Below are positions 34,157-43,399 of a stretch of 64,000 nucleotides of DNA, piece by piece. The translations under genes and the position numbers were made by a program. How positions within the stretch are numbered: position 1 is the first letter of the stretch; every line of letters begins with the position of its first letter. The notes beneath the pieces were generated by a model that searched no databases, was not told where the DNA came from, and worked only from the letters and a program-made list of their open reading frames with translations. The DNA comes from Bog-756 sp963828385 (GTDB lineage: Bacteria; Actinomycetota; Acidimicrobiia; Acidimicrobiales; RAAP-2). The stretch lies in assembly GCA_963828385.1 (NCBI GenBank), contig CAWHEF010000002.1, positions 806,001-870,000 on the forward strand, read 5' to 3'.

Positions 34157-34465
34157 ATGACACGTAGCGCCTCCGCGTGTGAGCTGTGCGAAGCAGCCCG
34201 GCTCACCGAGTGGTACTACGAAGACGACCGCTGCTGGGTGGCCGCCTGCGAGGTCTGCGACGTGCCCATGGTCGTCTGGAAGCAGCACGGCGAGCAACCA
34301 CCTGATGCCGACGTGGAGCACATGCTGGCCCAGCTGGGCCGGGTGGCCGACGAGCAGCTCGGCCCCGGCGTCTGGTCGTTCGATCGGGTGATGCGCCAGA
34401 TCCCCGACCATTTCCACGCCCATGCCCGCGATCCGGACTGGTGGTTCCGCCGGTTCCGCCGGTGA
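34157..34465 (+). CDS. Small Cys/His-rich protein, possible zinc ribbon
   Basis: A 102-residue soluble protein with CELC near residue 8 and a second pair CEVC near residue 31, an arrangement able to bind zinc. It also has aromatic segments (TEWYYED, WWFRRFRR) and a His cluster (PDHFHAHARD) near the C-terminus. I do not recognise the family. A run of near-repeats beginning ATGAC precedes it between the kinase stop and the start codon, and several ATG codons there could initiate; ATG 34157 is the one in frame with the Cys pairs. It follows the kinase gene by 50 bases in the same direction. Confidence 0.6.
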   Translation: MTRSASACELCEAARLTEWYYEDDRCWVAACEVCDVPMVVWKQHGEQPPDADVEHMLAQLGRVADEQLGPGVWSFDRVMRQIPDHFHAHARDPDWWFRRFRR

Positions 34466-34802
34466 CCACAGGTGTGCCCGGGTCCTCCCCGAGCAGGTGA
34501 CGAGCCCGGGTCGAACTGAAGACAGCGAGGCCGAATCCCCGGTTCGATCGCGGATGCCTCCGGTTTGACCGCGGCGGGGCGTCCTGCGAACGTGGTCCGA
34601 AGGCCGTAGAGGAGCGGGCCGACCCCGTCGGGGTCGGTGCCGGGACACACGCGCAGGGGAGCGATCACATGCGAGGACGGGACGGGCGCAGGGCCGGTGA
34701 CGCCGGTGCTCGACCTGCGGGGAGGGATCGGGCCGACCATCACCTGGCGACCCGGACACGAGCGCCCGAGGCCGGAGCGGCCGCTTCGGCCAACTGAGAC
34801 CG
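34466..34802. other. Gene-poor gap upstream of the DHA2 exporter
   Basis: No convincing gene or RNA is seen. The main feature is a 22-base near-perfect palindrome at 34770-34791, listed separately. The sequence CCCCGGTTCGATC near 34537 resembles a tRNA T-arm, but no cloverleaf can be built around it. Confidence 0.5.
34770..34791. promoter_or_regulatory. 22-base near-palindrome before the DHA2 exporter start
   Basis: The two 11-base halves centred between 34780 and 34781 are complementary except for one G-T pair (outer arms GGCCG/CGGCC, centre AGCGGCCGCT). It ends 11 bases before the GTG start at 34803. It could be a repressor site or an RNA hairpin hiding the start. In DNA this GC-rich, such a palindrome can also arise by chance. 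Confidence 0.3.
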
Positions 34803-36479
34803 GTGTCGACGACCCGGGAACCGGCCGTCCCGGGCGAGGACGAGACGCTCGATGACGAGCTCGCCGCCGCCGAAGCCGAAGCCCTGGTCGCCGGGAGCGG
34901 CGCCGGTGCCGAAGGTGGCGTCGTCGTCCCCTGGCCTGTCCTGTTCCGACACCGTCTGCACAGTCGCGTACGGGCATCGGACCGTTATCAGTGGTGGGTC
35001 CTGTGGACGGTGCTGGCCGGACTGCTGTCGGTCAACATCACCTTCACCGTGTTCGTGGTGGCGCTACCCAAGGTGGCTACCGAGCTCCACACCACGGTCT
35101 CGACGTTGACGTGGACGTCCACCGGCCCGCTTCTGGCGTTCGGGGTGGCCGCACCGGTGCTGGGCAAGCTCGGCGACCTCCGCAGCTACCGGTGGCTGTA
35201 CCTCTGGGGGCTCGTGGGGGCCGCCGTCAGCGTGGTCCTCACGGCCACGGCGCCGACGGCGGGGGTGCTCATCTTCGCCCGCCTCTTCGACGGCTTGGAG
35301 GGGGCGGCCACGGGCGCTGCCTCGATGGCCCTCGTGCTCCAGGTCTTCTCCCACGAGGACCGGGTCAAGGCCCTGGGCTGGTGGTCGCTCGTCGGTGCCG
35401 GCGGACCGGTGATCGGCGTGACCATCGGCGCTCCCATCATCCAGTACTTCGGGTGGCGGGCCCTGTTCTGGGGCGAGCTGCCCCTCATGGCCGTCGCCGC
35501 CGTGCTGGCGGTGGTCGTCCTCCCCGGGACGGAGGCCCACCGGGCCATGACCGGCCGTCCCGCCGAGACCGTTCCCGGTCTGAGGACGCCCCGTCACGGA
35601 AGAGGCCACAAGGGAGATGACGGGGCGGAGCACTCGCCTCGGCCGCCGAGCCCGTGGCAACAGCTCGACTGGGCCGGCACGTGGTCGCTCGCCCTGGCGG
35701 TGACGGCGTTCCTGCTCGCCGTCAACGAGGCGCCGTCGTGGGGATTCGGGTCGCCGATGACCCTGGGCGTCTTCGGCGCGGCGCTTGCTTCTCTCGGGTA
35801 CTTCCTGTTCCACGAGCGGAGAGCCGACCACCCGCTCATCCCGTTGCGCTATTTCAGGATGCGCAACTTCGTGTTCCCCCTCGGAGCACGGACGTTCGTC
35901 AATTTCTCGTACATGGGGGGCTTCTTCCTCTTCCCCATCCTGATGGAGCAGGTCTACGGGTACAGCGAGACCCGAGCCGGTCTGATCTCGACCGCTCGGC
36001 CCCTCATGTTCTCGCTGATGGCCCCGGTGGCCGGGTATGCCGCCGTCAAGGTGGGGGAGCGGGTGGCGGTCGTGGCCGGTGCCGCCGCCCTCCTCGGGTC
36101 GATGGTCGCGTTCACCCTCATCGGGCACGAGCCCGCCCTCGCCGTGATCGTGGTCGCCTTGGCCCTGTCCGGGATCGGCAACGGCTTCTCGACGCCTTCG
36201 ACGGCGTCGTCGGCGTCCAACGAGGTGGCGCCGGACGAGCTCGGCGTCATGAGCGCCGCCCAGCAGCTCATCACCCAGATCGGGATCGTGGCCGGCATCC
36301 AGGTCATGGTCACCGTGCAGGCATCGAGCCACGGGGGCACGGGCTCCCTCGCCTCGTTCCACCGCGCCTACGCCGTCGGGGCGGTGGGTGCCGTCATCGC
36401 CGGGGTGTGCGGGTTCTTCGTGCGCGACACGCCGCGGCCAAGCCGGGGAGCAGCGTCCGCCGACGTTCCCGTGGCGTGA
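34803..36479 (+). CDS. MFS drug-efflux-type transporter (DHA2/EmrB-QacA-like)
   Basis: A 558-residue transporter with about fourteen membrane helices, typical of the 14-helix DHA2 group. A polar N-terminus of about 50 residues precedes helix 1 (WVLWTVLAGLLSVNITFTVF). Motif A-like KLGDLRSYRWLYLWG and the second-helix segment LTWTSTGPLLAFGVAAPVLG are visible. A charged cytoplasmic loop near residues 240-285 splits the two halves. GTG at 34803 is the first start in the frame. It is convergent with the SCP2 gene and stands alone, with a palindrome just upstream. The drug or metabolite exported is unknown. Confidence 0.88.
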   Translation: MSTTREPAVPGEDETLDDELAAAEAEALVAGSGAGAEGGVVVPWPVLFRHRLHSRVRASDRYQWWVLWTVLAGLLSVNITFTVFVVALPKVATELHTTVSTLTWTSTGPLLAFGVAAPVLGKLGDLRSYRWLYLWGLVGAAVSVVLTATAPTAGVLIFARLFDGLEGAATGAASMALVLQVFSHEDRVKALGWWSLVGAGGPVIGVTIGAPIIQYFGWRALFWGELPLMAVAAVLAVVVLPGTEAHRAMTGRPAETVPGLRTPRHGRGHKGDDGAEHSPRPPSPWQQLDWAGTWSLALAVTAFLLAVNEAPSWGFGSPMTLGVFGAALASLGYFLFHERRADHPLIPLRYFRMRNFVFPLGARTFVNFSYMGGFFLFPILMEQVYGYSETRAGLISTARPLMFSLMAPVAGYAAVKVGERVAVVAGAAALLGSMVAFTLIGHEPALAVIVVALALSGIGNGFSTPSTASSASNEVAPDELGVMSAAQQLITQIGIVAGIQVMVTVQASSHGGTGSLASFHRAYAVGAVGAVIAGVCGFFVRDTPRPSRGAASADVPVA

Positions 36480-36501
36480 TGCCGTCAGCCGCCGACAGCG
36501 C

Positions 36502-36909
36502 CTATTCGGTGATGGCCATGATGCGGGATGCGATCTCGGCGGCGGCCGGGTCGGGCGTCAGGGTCTGGAGTGCCATCAGCTTGGCGATGTCACCCTCGAC
36601 CTTGATCTTGCCGGCCATGAACGCCTGCAGCCCGGCCTGGGGGTTCCCCTCGACCAGGATGGCCTTGGCCACGTCGTAGTCGAGCGACACGGTGAGGTCG
36701 ACGGTGTCGATGTGGCCGGTGTCGAGCAGCAGCTCCCCGGTGGACGTGTCCGCATGGGCGTGCACGGTCCCCTCCCCGAAGGGCACCTCCCCGATGATCA
36801 GGTTCATCCTGATCGAGTGGTCGATGGTGGCGCTCTTCCCGTCGTACTCGGCCCGGATGGCGCGGGCTCGATCCAGCCATTCGTCGCTCAGAAAGGGATA
36901 GGTGGCCAT
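36502..36909 (-). CDS. SCP2 sterol/lipid-binding domain protein
   Basis: A 135-residue single-domain protein. The pattern TIDHSIRMNLIIGEVPFG, then a beta-sheet region and a helix with FMAGKIKVEGDIAKLMAL, is typical of SCP2 domains, which form a hydrophobic tunnel for lipids or acyl-CoA. ATG at 36909 (MATYPFL) is chosen because the domain begins soon after; the longer in-frame ORF adds a basic stretch without family match. AGGAGC lies about ten bases upstream (reading ATGGGCAAGGAGCACG). It is divergent from the alpha/beta hydrolase. The ligand is unknown. Confidence 0.87.
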   Translation of the reverse strand: MATYPFLSDEWLDRARAIRAEYDGKSATIDHSIRMNLIIGEVPFGEGTVHAHADTSTGELLLDTGHIDTVDLTVSLDYDVAKAILVEGNPQAGLQAFMAGKIKVEGDIAKLMALQTLTPDPAAAEIASRIMAITE

Positions 36910-37097
36910 CGTGAACGTGCTCCTTGCCCATCGGTTCGCCGCTACGTGAGCCGCAACACTAATCCGGCGTGTCTCCATCCACGTCGCCCAGGATTCTTCC
37001 GCCGATCGGCGCCGGGCGCTGTCCGTGCTTGCTGTCGCCGGCCTCCCGCCTGCCGGAACTGACTGTCGCACCGCCGGGTGCCGATAGCATCCGGTCA

Positions 37098-37871
37098 GTG
37101 ACCGCTCCCATCATGCCCGGTGCCGAGCCCTGGTCTTCGTCCGGTGGGGCGACCGGTGTGCTCGTCCTCCACGGCTTCACCGGCAACCCCCAGTCGATGC
37201 GGCCACTGGCCGAGGCGCTGGCCGACGCCGGGTTCAGCGTCGAGCTTCCCCTCCTCCCCGGTCACGGCACGAGCCTCGAGGAGATGATGCCCACCCGATG
37301 GGAGGACTGGTCGAAGGCGGCCGAGGAGGCCTACCTGGCCCTCGCCGAGCGTTGCGACGCCGTGGTCGTCACCGGGCTCTCCATGGGCGGCACCCTCGCA
37401 TGCTGGCTGGCCGAGTCGTACTCCGAGGTGGCGGGGGTGGCCGTCGTCAACCCGCTGATCGCCGCACCCGACGACGAGTTCCGACGGGGGATCGCTGACC
37501 TCCTCGATTCCGGCACCGAGCTGGTCGACGCCATCGGATCGGACATCGCCAAGGAGGGCGTGGTCGAGGCGGCCTATCCCGGGACGCCGCTCGCCGCCGC
37601 TCTGTCCCTCTTCTCCGGAGCCGACCAGGTGAAGGAACGTCTGGGTGAGCTCCGCTGCCCTGTCCTTTTGTTCTCCAGCCGGCAGGACCACGTGGTCGAG
37701 CCGCTCTCCGGTGAGGTCCTCGCCCACTCGGTGGGCGGTCCGGTCGAGCGGGTGTTCCTCGAACGGAGCTACCACGTGGCCACCCTCGACTGGGACGCAC
37801 CGGAGATCGAGGACCGCATCGTCGACTTCGCCGGCCAGGTGCGCGGCGGGTCCGGCGTCGGCGCCCGGTGA
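37098..37871 (+). CDS. Alpha/beta hydrolase, carboxylesterase/monoglyceride-lipase type
   Basis: A 257-residue serine hydrolase. It has the oxyanion region VLVLHGFTGNPQSMRPLAEA, the lid-side LPLLPGHGTSLEEM, the nucleophile Ser in GLSMGGTLA, the acid Asp in SSRQDHVVEP and the catalytic His in ERSYHVATLD. The set fits bacterial carboxylesterase Est30 and monoglyceride lipases. GTG at 37098 and ATG at 37113 are both possible starts. It ends 15 bases before gatC, but the functions are unrelated, so any co-transcription is incidental. Confidence 0.87.
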   Translation: MTAPIMPGAEPWSSSGGATGVLVLHGFTGNPQSMRPLAEALADAGFSVELPLLPGHGTSLEEMMPTRWEDWSKAAEEAYLALAERCDAVVVTGLSMGGTLACWLAESYSEVAGVAVVNPLIAAPDDEFRRGIADLLDSGTELVDAIGSDIAKEGVVEAAYPGTPLAAALSLFSGADQVKERLGELRCPVLLFSSRQDHVVEPLSGEVLAHSVGGPVERVFLERSYHVATLDWDAPEIEDRIVDFAGQVRGGSGVGAR

Positions 37872-37886
37872 CGGGGGGCGGACCCG

Positions 37887-38195
37887 GTGACTGGACCCCC
37901 TCGACTGACGCGCGCCGACGTGGCGCATGTGGCCTCCCTGGCCCGCCTCCACCTGAGCGACGAGGAGCTCGACCTCTACACCGACCAGCTGGCCAAGGTC
38001 CTCGACCACGCCGCCGACGTGGCCTCGCTCGACCTCGCCGGGGTGGCAGAGACGGCGCACCCGATGGCCGTCGAGAACGTGCTCCGTCCCGACGAGGTCC
38101 GACCGTGCCTCGACCGGGACGAGGTCCTGGCGGAGGCCCCTTCGGTCGAGGAGAGCCGGTTCAAGGTCCCCCGCATCCTCGGGGAGGCCCCGTGA
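37887..38195 (+). CDS. gatC: Asp/Glu-tRNA amidotransferase subunit C
   Basis: A 102-residue subunit that wraps around and stabilises GatA. It shows VAHVASLARLHLSDEEL at the start and the family ending ESRFKVPRIL. Its GTG start is 15 bases after the hydrolase stop, and its stop overlaps the gatA GTG by four bases. The GatCAB complex converts Glu-tRNA-Gln and Asp-tRNA-Asn to the correct Gln and Asn forms. Confidence 0.95.
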   Translation: MTGPPRLTRADVAHVASLARLHLSDEELDLYTDQLAKVLDHAADVASLDLAGVAETAHPMAVENVLRPDEVRPCLDRDEVLAEAPSVEESRFKVPRILGEAP

Positions 38196-39658
38196 CCGTC
38201 CCCCGTCCCGCCGTCGAGCTGGCCAGGGCGGTCCGGGCCGGCGACCGGTCGGCCGCCGACGTCACAGAGGAGCACCTGGCCACCATCGCCGAGGGCGACG
38301 TCGACATCAACGCCTTCACCCTCGTCATGGCGGCCGAGGCCCGGGTCCGTGCCGCAGCCCTCGACCGCCAGGTGGAAGCGGGCACGGACCCGGGACCGCT
38401 CTGCGGGGTTCCGGTGGTCCTGAAGGACAACCTCTGCACGCGTGGGGTCCCGACCACGTGCTCCTCACGGATCCTCGCCGGGTGGCGTCCCCCCTACGAC
38501 GCCACCGTCGTCACCAAGCTCGCCGCCGCCGGAGCTGTCGTCGTGGGCAAGGCCAACATGGACGAGTTCGCCATGGGCTCCTCCACCGAGACGTCGGCCC
38601 TCGGCCCCACCCGCAATCCCCGCGACCCGACGAGGGTGCCGGGGGGCTCGTCGGGCGGTTCCGCCGCCGCCGTGGCCGCCGGGTTCGCCCCTCTCGCCCT
38701 CGGGTCCGACACCGGTGGCTCGATCCGGCAGCCGGCCGCCTTGTGCGGTGTTGTCGGCATGAAGCCGACCTACGGCACGGTGTCACGGTACGGGCTGGTC
38801 GCCTTCGCCAGCTCGCTCGACCAGATCGGACCGTTGGCCGGGACGGTTGCCGACGCCGCCCTGCTCTTCGACGTGATCGGTGGCCACGACCCGGCCGACT
38901 CGACCTCACTCGACCGGCCCGTCCCGCCGGCTCTCCCGGTCGTGGACGAAGGGGCCGCCGGGCTCAGGGTGGGGGTGCTCGCCGAGCTGCTGGACGGCGC
39001 CGAGCCCGACGTCGTCGCCCGCACCCGCCAGGCCGCCGAGGCGCTGGCCGCGGCCGGCGCATCGCTCGAGGAGGTGTCGGTGCCCGAGGTGCGGCTCGGG
39101 CTCTCGGCCTATTACCTCATCGCTCCCGGTGAGGCCTCCTCCAACCTGGCCCGCTACGACGGTGTCCGCTACGGCCTGCGGGTGGACGCGGAGGACACCG
39201 CGGCCATGAACACCGCCACCCGGTCGGCCGGGTTCGGGGCCGAGGTCAAGCGTCGGATCATGCTCGGCACCTACGTGCTCTCAGCCGGCTACATGGACGC
39301 CTTCTACAACCAGGCCCTGCGGGCCCGCACCCGGATCATCGACGGGTTCGCCGCCGCCTATGGGCGCTGCGACCTCCTCCTCGGGCCCACCTCTCCCACC
39401 ACGGCGTTCGCTCTCGGGGCCAGGACGGGTGATCCGCTGGCCATGTACCTGTCCGACGTGTGCACCGTCCCGTCCAATCTGGCCGGCCATCCCGCCATCA
39501 GCGTCCCGTTCGGAGCCGGGCACGACGGGCTGCCGGTCGGGGTCCAGCTCCTCGGGCCGGCCCTGTCCGAAGGCACCCTCGTGCGGGCGGCCGCCGTGGT
39601 CGAGGCGGCCGCCCCGGCCCTCGTCCCCTCGACGGGGTCGGAACGGGGGCGGCGGTGA
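38192..39658 (+). CDS. gatA: Asp/Glu-tRNA amidotransferase subunit A
   Basis: Amidase subunit that releases ammonia from glutamine for tRNA amidation. The 488-residue product has the amidase-signature triad: Lys in VVLKDNLCTRG, the Ser in PGGSSGGSAAAV and the nucleophile Ser in GSDTGGSIRQPAAL. MKPTYGTVSRYGLVAFASSLDQ is a hallmark of GatA as opposed to other amidases. GTG at 38192 overlaps the gatC stop, and its own stop overlaps the gatB GTG, each as GTGA, so the three subunits are tightly coupled. Confidence 0.96.
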   Translation: MTVPRPAVELARAVRAGDRSAADVTEEHLATIAEGDVDINAFTLVMAAEARVRAAALDRQVEAGTDPGPLCGVPVVLKDNLCTRGVPTTCSSRILAGWRPPYDATVVTKLAAAGAVVVGKANMDEFAMGSSTETSALGPTRNPRDPTRVPGGSSGGSAAAVAAGFAPLALGSDTGGSIRQPAALCGVVGMKPTYGTVSRYGLVAFASSLDQIGPLAGTVADAALLFDVIGGHDPADSTSLDRPVPPALPVVDEGAAGLRVGVLAELLDGAEPDVVARTRQAAEALAAAGASLEEVSVPEVRLGLSAYYLIAPGEASSNLARYDGVRYGLRVDAEDTAAMNTATRSAGFGAEVKRRIMLGTYVLSAGYMDAFYNQALRARTRIIDGFAAAYGRCDLLLGPTSPTTAFALGARTGDPLAMYLSDVCTVPSNLAGHPAISVPFGAGHDGLPVGVQLLGPALSEGTLVRAAAVVEAAAPALVPSTGSERGRR

Positions 39659-41121
39659 CCGCCGGGTGGGATCTGGTCGTCGGCCTCGAGGTCCACTGCG
39701 AGCTGAAGACGGCGACCAAGCTGTTCTGCGGCTGTCCCAACGCCTTCGGTGACGAGCCCAACACCAACGTCTGCCCCGTCTGTCTCGGCCTGCCCGGGTC
39801 GCTCCCGGTGATCAACCAGAGGGCGGTCGAGCTGGCCATGGCCATCGGCACCGCTCTCAACTGCGATATCCGGCCCTCGACCTTCCACCGCAAGAACTAC
39901 TTCTACCCCGACCAGGCCAAGGACTACCAGATCAGCCAGTACGACCAGCCGATCAACGTGGACGGGCACCTCGACCTGCCCGACGGCTGGCGGGTCGGCA
40001 TCGAGCGGGCCCACCTCGAGGAGGACACGGGCAAGACGACCCACGTCGGGACGACCGGCCGGATCCACGGCGCCGACTACTCCCTCGTCGACTACAACCG
40101 GTCGGGGGTCCCGCTCGTCGAGATCGTGAGCGCCCCCGACATGCGGACGGCCGCCCAGGCCCGGGCGTACGTGACCGAGCTCCGCGCCGTCCTCATCGCC
40201 TCGGGAGCCTCCGACGGCAAGATGGAGGAGGGCTCCATGCGGGTCGACGCCAACGTGTCGGTCCGAAAGGGGCCCGACGCTCCGTTCGGGACGAGGTGCG
40301 AGATCAAGAACCTGAACTCGGTGCGCTCGGTGGGAAGGGCCATCGAGTTCGAGGCCGGTCGCCAGGTCGCCCTCCTCGAGGGCGGGGAGCCGGTCGTCCA
40401 GCAGACCCGCCACTGGGACGAGGATGCCGGCAAGACGGTCGCCCTTCGCTCGAAGGAGGAGGCGTTCGACTACCGGTACTTCCTCGAGCCCGACCTCGTT
40501 CCCCTCGTGCCCGACGCCGAATGGGTGCGGTCCGTGGCCGGCACCATGAAGCCCCTGCCCGCCGCTCGCCGGGACCGTCTGGTCGGGCTGCTCGGCGGCG
40601 CCGGGAGCCTCAGTGGTTCCCGGGCCGACCAGGTGGCGACCGTCGTCGACCTCGGCCTCGACGAGCTGGTGACAGCGGCGGTGGCCGCAGGGGTGGACGC
40701 ACCGCTCGCCCTCAACCGCACGGCCAACGAGGCGGCCACGGATGCGGCCGCCGCCCGCCGGCTGGAAGTCGACCCCTACGCGGCGCTGCTCACCTTGGAG
40801 GCGACAGGCGGACATCACCGCCACCCAGGCCAAGGTGGTGCTGGCCGAGCTGCTCGCCGCAGGCGGTGGGGACCCGGCGGCGATCGCCGCCGCCAAGGGG
40901 TTCGAGGCGATCGTCGGGGAGACGCTGAGCGCCGACCGTCGGCGAGGCGGTGCCGCCAACCCCGCCGAGTGGGAGCGGTACCGGACCGGTGACGAGGCTG
41001 AGGTGAAGAAGCTACCGGCTTCTTCACCGGCAAGGTCATGAGGGCGACGCGGGGCAAGGCCGACGGCAAGGCGGTCGCCGCCGAGCTCGAGCGACGCCGG
41101 TCCGGGGGCGTCCTTTCGTAG
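39655..41121 (+). CDS. gatB: Asp/Glu-tRNA amidotransferase subunit B, frameshifted in the last third
   Basis: tRNA-binding kinase-like subunit of GatCAB. The frame from GTG 39655 is intact through VGLEVHCELKTATKLFCGCP, NYFYPDQAKDYQISQYD, GKMEEGSMRVDANVS and TRCEIKNLNS to LLTLEA at about 40800. The continuation ADITATQAKVVLAELLAA is in another frame. Further switches near 40941-40955 and 41013 restore NPAEWERY and then FFTGKVMRATRGKADG, ending at TAG 41119-41121. Joined, these give a normal 480-odd residue GatB with its YqeY-like tail. The single frame alone would stop at 40992 with a wrong tail. As gatB is essential where this pathway supplies Gln-tRNA, sequence error is more likely than decay. 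Confidence 0.9.
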
Positions 41122-41597
41122 AAGGGGCGTGCCCGGCGCCGATCAACCCCGGTCGGCACCGGCACGGGACGTGGTGGCCTGGGGACGAACGGTGGACATC
41201 TGCCGTACCGGGTTGGGGACACTCCGAGGGAAATCCGGAGGAAAAGCTAGGGATTTCCCCGCACGCTCTTGACCTGGGCATTCTGCGGGCTTCACCATGG
41301 AATTCATTGGGAAGCCGAAGTCCCGCCAGCAGATCGGGAGGAGACCGGAGGGGAGCCACAGGGCCCTTCGAGGATCCGGACCGGGAGGCACGGTGGGACC
41401 GTAGGTGACCAGCGTGGTGGTCCGGTCAGGACCGAGGTACCTCGGGGTGCCGCAAGGACGCCCGCAGACCGGCTCCGTGGGAGTTGTCCGACACGGCTCC
41501 GCGACCGGCGATCCCGGCCCTGCTGTGAGCGTGGCCCCGAGGAGCTGGAGCGGTTGCGGCCGTTCGGTTACTCGGGGCCGCGTCGCGCCCGACCGCC
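41122..41597. other. Intergenic segment with an inverted repeat, AT-richer than its surroundings
   Basis: GGGAAATCC (41228-41236) and GGATTTCCC (41251-41259) are exact inverted complements around 14 bases. TTGACC follows about ten bases later, and a 35-codon plus-strand ORF starts at 41297 (MEFIGKPKSRQQIG). A minus-strand ORF (MNSMVKPAECPGQ) also crosses it. None has a recognisable family. The remainder of this gap shows nothing I can name. Confidence 0.4.
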
Positions 41598-42560
41598 TCA
41601 GTGATGACGGTGGGCTGGCTCGGGCACAGGCAGGACCACCTCCATGCGGCACGGGTCGCCTCGTCGTCGTCGCACGCCTCGCATTCGAGCTCGAGGGTGC
41701 TGTGCGCCGATCGAGATACGTGCCGATGCGATCGCTGCCTTGACCCGGTCGCCCACGGCCTGTGCCTCTTCGAGGGCGGGATGGCCGGTCAGCACCAGGT
41801 GGGCCGAGAGGAGGCGGATCTCGCTCGTCAGGCTCCAGACATGGAGGTCGTGCACCTGCTCCCACCGCCGGGCATCGTCTGCATCGCCGCCGGTAGCCGG
41901 ACGAGGTCGAGATCGCAGGGGGTCGACTCGAGGAGCACGGGAGACTGCCTGCGGAGCAGACCGAGCGCTTGCACGACGATGACGGCCGCCACCACCAGCG
42001 CGGAGACCGGGTCGATCCAGGGGCCGACGGAACCACGAGGAGGACGGCGGCGGCGAGGATCACAGCCAGCGACGCAAGCGCGTCGCCCGCCATGTGGAGG
42101 ACGGCGGAGCGCATGTTCAGGTCCGTCGAACCGTCGTGCAGCACGAGGCAGCGATGCCGTTCATTGCGAGGTGACCGAGGCGGAACGACGAGGACCAGCC
42201 CGGCCCGCACGCTTCGGGGTGACCGAACCGGTAGGCGCTCTCGGTCACGATGAGCAGTGTGACGACGGCGACGAGGGCCGCGTTGGCCAGAGCGGCCAGG
42301 ATGGTCGCCCGATGGCCGCCGAACGAGCGCTAGTGGTCGGCGGCCGCCGCACCAGCCTGCGGACGGCGAGGATCGAGGATCGCAGCGCGCCGAGGTCGGT
42401 GAGGTTGTGGCCGGCGTCCGCCAGCAGACCGGTCGAATGGGCGATCGGCACCGACGACGAGCTGGACGACGACCAGACTGGCTTCATGGTCAGCCCGACG
42501 TGAGGCCAGCCGGCGGTTCGTCCATGAGATCCGACGGTGACTCCAGTGTCGGTGCCCACC
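41598..42560 (-). pseudogene. Cation diffusion facilitator (CzcD/ZitB-like), many frameshifts
   Basis: Fragments in three minus-strand frames assemble into a CDF metal exporter. In order they are: SLVVVQLVVG (helix 1), HSTGLLADAGHNLTDLGALR (helix 2 with the HxxxD metal site), LNMRSAVLHMAGDALASLAV (helix 5 with the second HxxxD), and the cytoplasmic end VHDLHVWSLTSEIRLLSAHL. The stop is at 41598-41600. The start is uncertain, around 42500-42560. CDF proteins export zinc, cobalt or cadmium by proton exchange. At least four frame changes are needed, and coding character is otherwise well kept, so these are probably consensus errors. Substrate specificity cannot be read. Confidence 0.75.
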
Positions 42561-42659
42561 GATGAGCCGTGCCCGACGGTAGAAGCACTTCGAGGATCCC
42601 GGCGGGGCGACCCCGGGGGGCGACCCCGGGGCTCTCGGACAGCGCCGCTACGTGCGGCC

Positions 42660-43342
42660 TGTCAGCACTGCGTTCGGCCGTGTGGCGGTGGGTCCGGGCG
42701 CTCCTCATCATCTTGTTCCTCGTCGTCGTGCCCGTCGCCGCAGTGGCGACGGCCCGTCTGTTCATCTGGCCCCCGACGGACCGGCCACCAGATCGGCAGA
42801 CGCCGTCGTGGCCTTGGGCGGCGACAGCGGGCAGCTCCGAGCGAAGACGGCGATCATCGCTGGCCCGGCAGGGGTACGCGCCCGTGGCCGTGATCTCCCT
42901 CGGGGGCAACAAAGCCGGCGCCTGTCCACGCCCGTGGCCCACGTCGCGGTCATCTGCTTCCGGGCCGATCCCCTCGACACCCGGGGCGAGGCCGAGTACA
43001 CGAGCCGGCCTGGTCGCCAGCGCCACTGGGACCGGATCATCGTGGTGTCGGAGCGGAGCCAGGCGACGCGGGCCCGGTTGCTTGTTCGAACGATGCACGC
43101 CGATCCACCTGGAGATGGTGCCCGTCCAGGACCCACGGACGAATCTTCCCTATGACGTGGTGTACGAGTGGGGGGCGTTGGCGAAGGCCCTGGTGATCGA
43201 GCCGCACCTGTTGAACGGAGTTCCATCCGACGGCTCCGGACCCACCCGCGGGCCGGACGCGCCTGCGGCCGGAGCCGGAGCCGCTCGTAGCCGTCCGGAC
43301 CGCCGGCGGAGGTCCACCCGTCGTCGGCCGGCGAACGAGTAG
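42660..43342 (+). pseudogene. YdcF/SanA/ElyC-like (DUF218) membrane protein, frameshifted
   Basis: A plus-strand reading with a membrane helix (RALLIILFLVVVPVAAVATA) followed by DAVVALGGDSGQLRAKTA, then LARQGYAPVAVISLGGN, VAVICFRADPLDTRGEAEYT, WDRIIVVSERSQATRARLL, and LPYDVVYEWGALAKAL. The pieces lie in different frames. The VVALGG strand, the acidic RGEAEYT region and the VVSERSQATRARLL helix match the DUF218 Rossmann-like domain, whose members affect cell envelope integrity. Both ends are approximate because the frames are broken: the helix-containing frame is open from 42569 to 43342, but with wrong residues in parts. No substrate is known for this group. Confidence 0.6.
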
Positions 43343-43399
43343 GTCGCGGCGAAGGCCGCGGGGGCCCACGATGAGGATGCACCCGCAGTTCGGAGGAGG

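Noticed and set aside
34500..34580. tRNA gene suggested by CCCCGGTTCGATC
   Set aside because: Only a T-arm-like string is present; no acceptor, D or anticodon arms can be paired around it.
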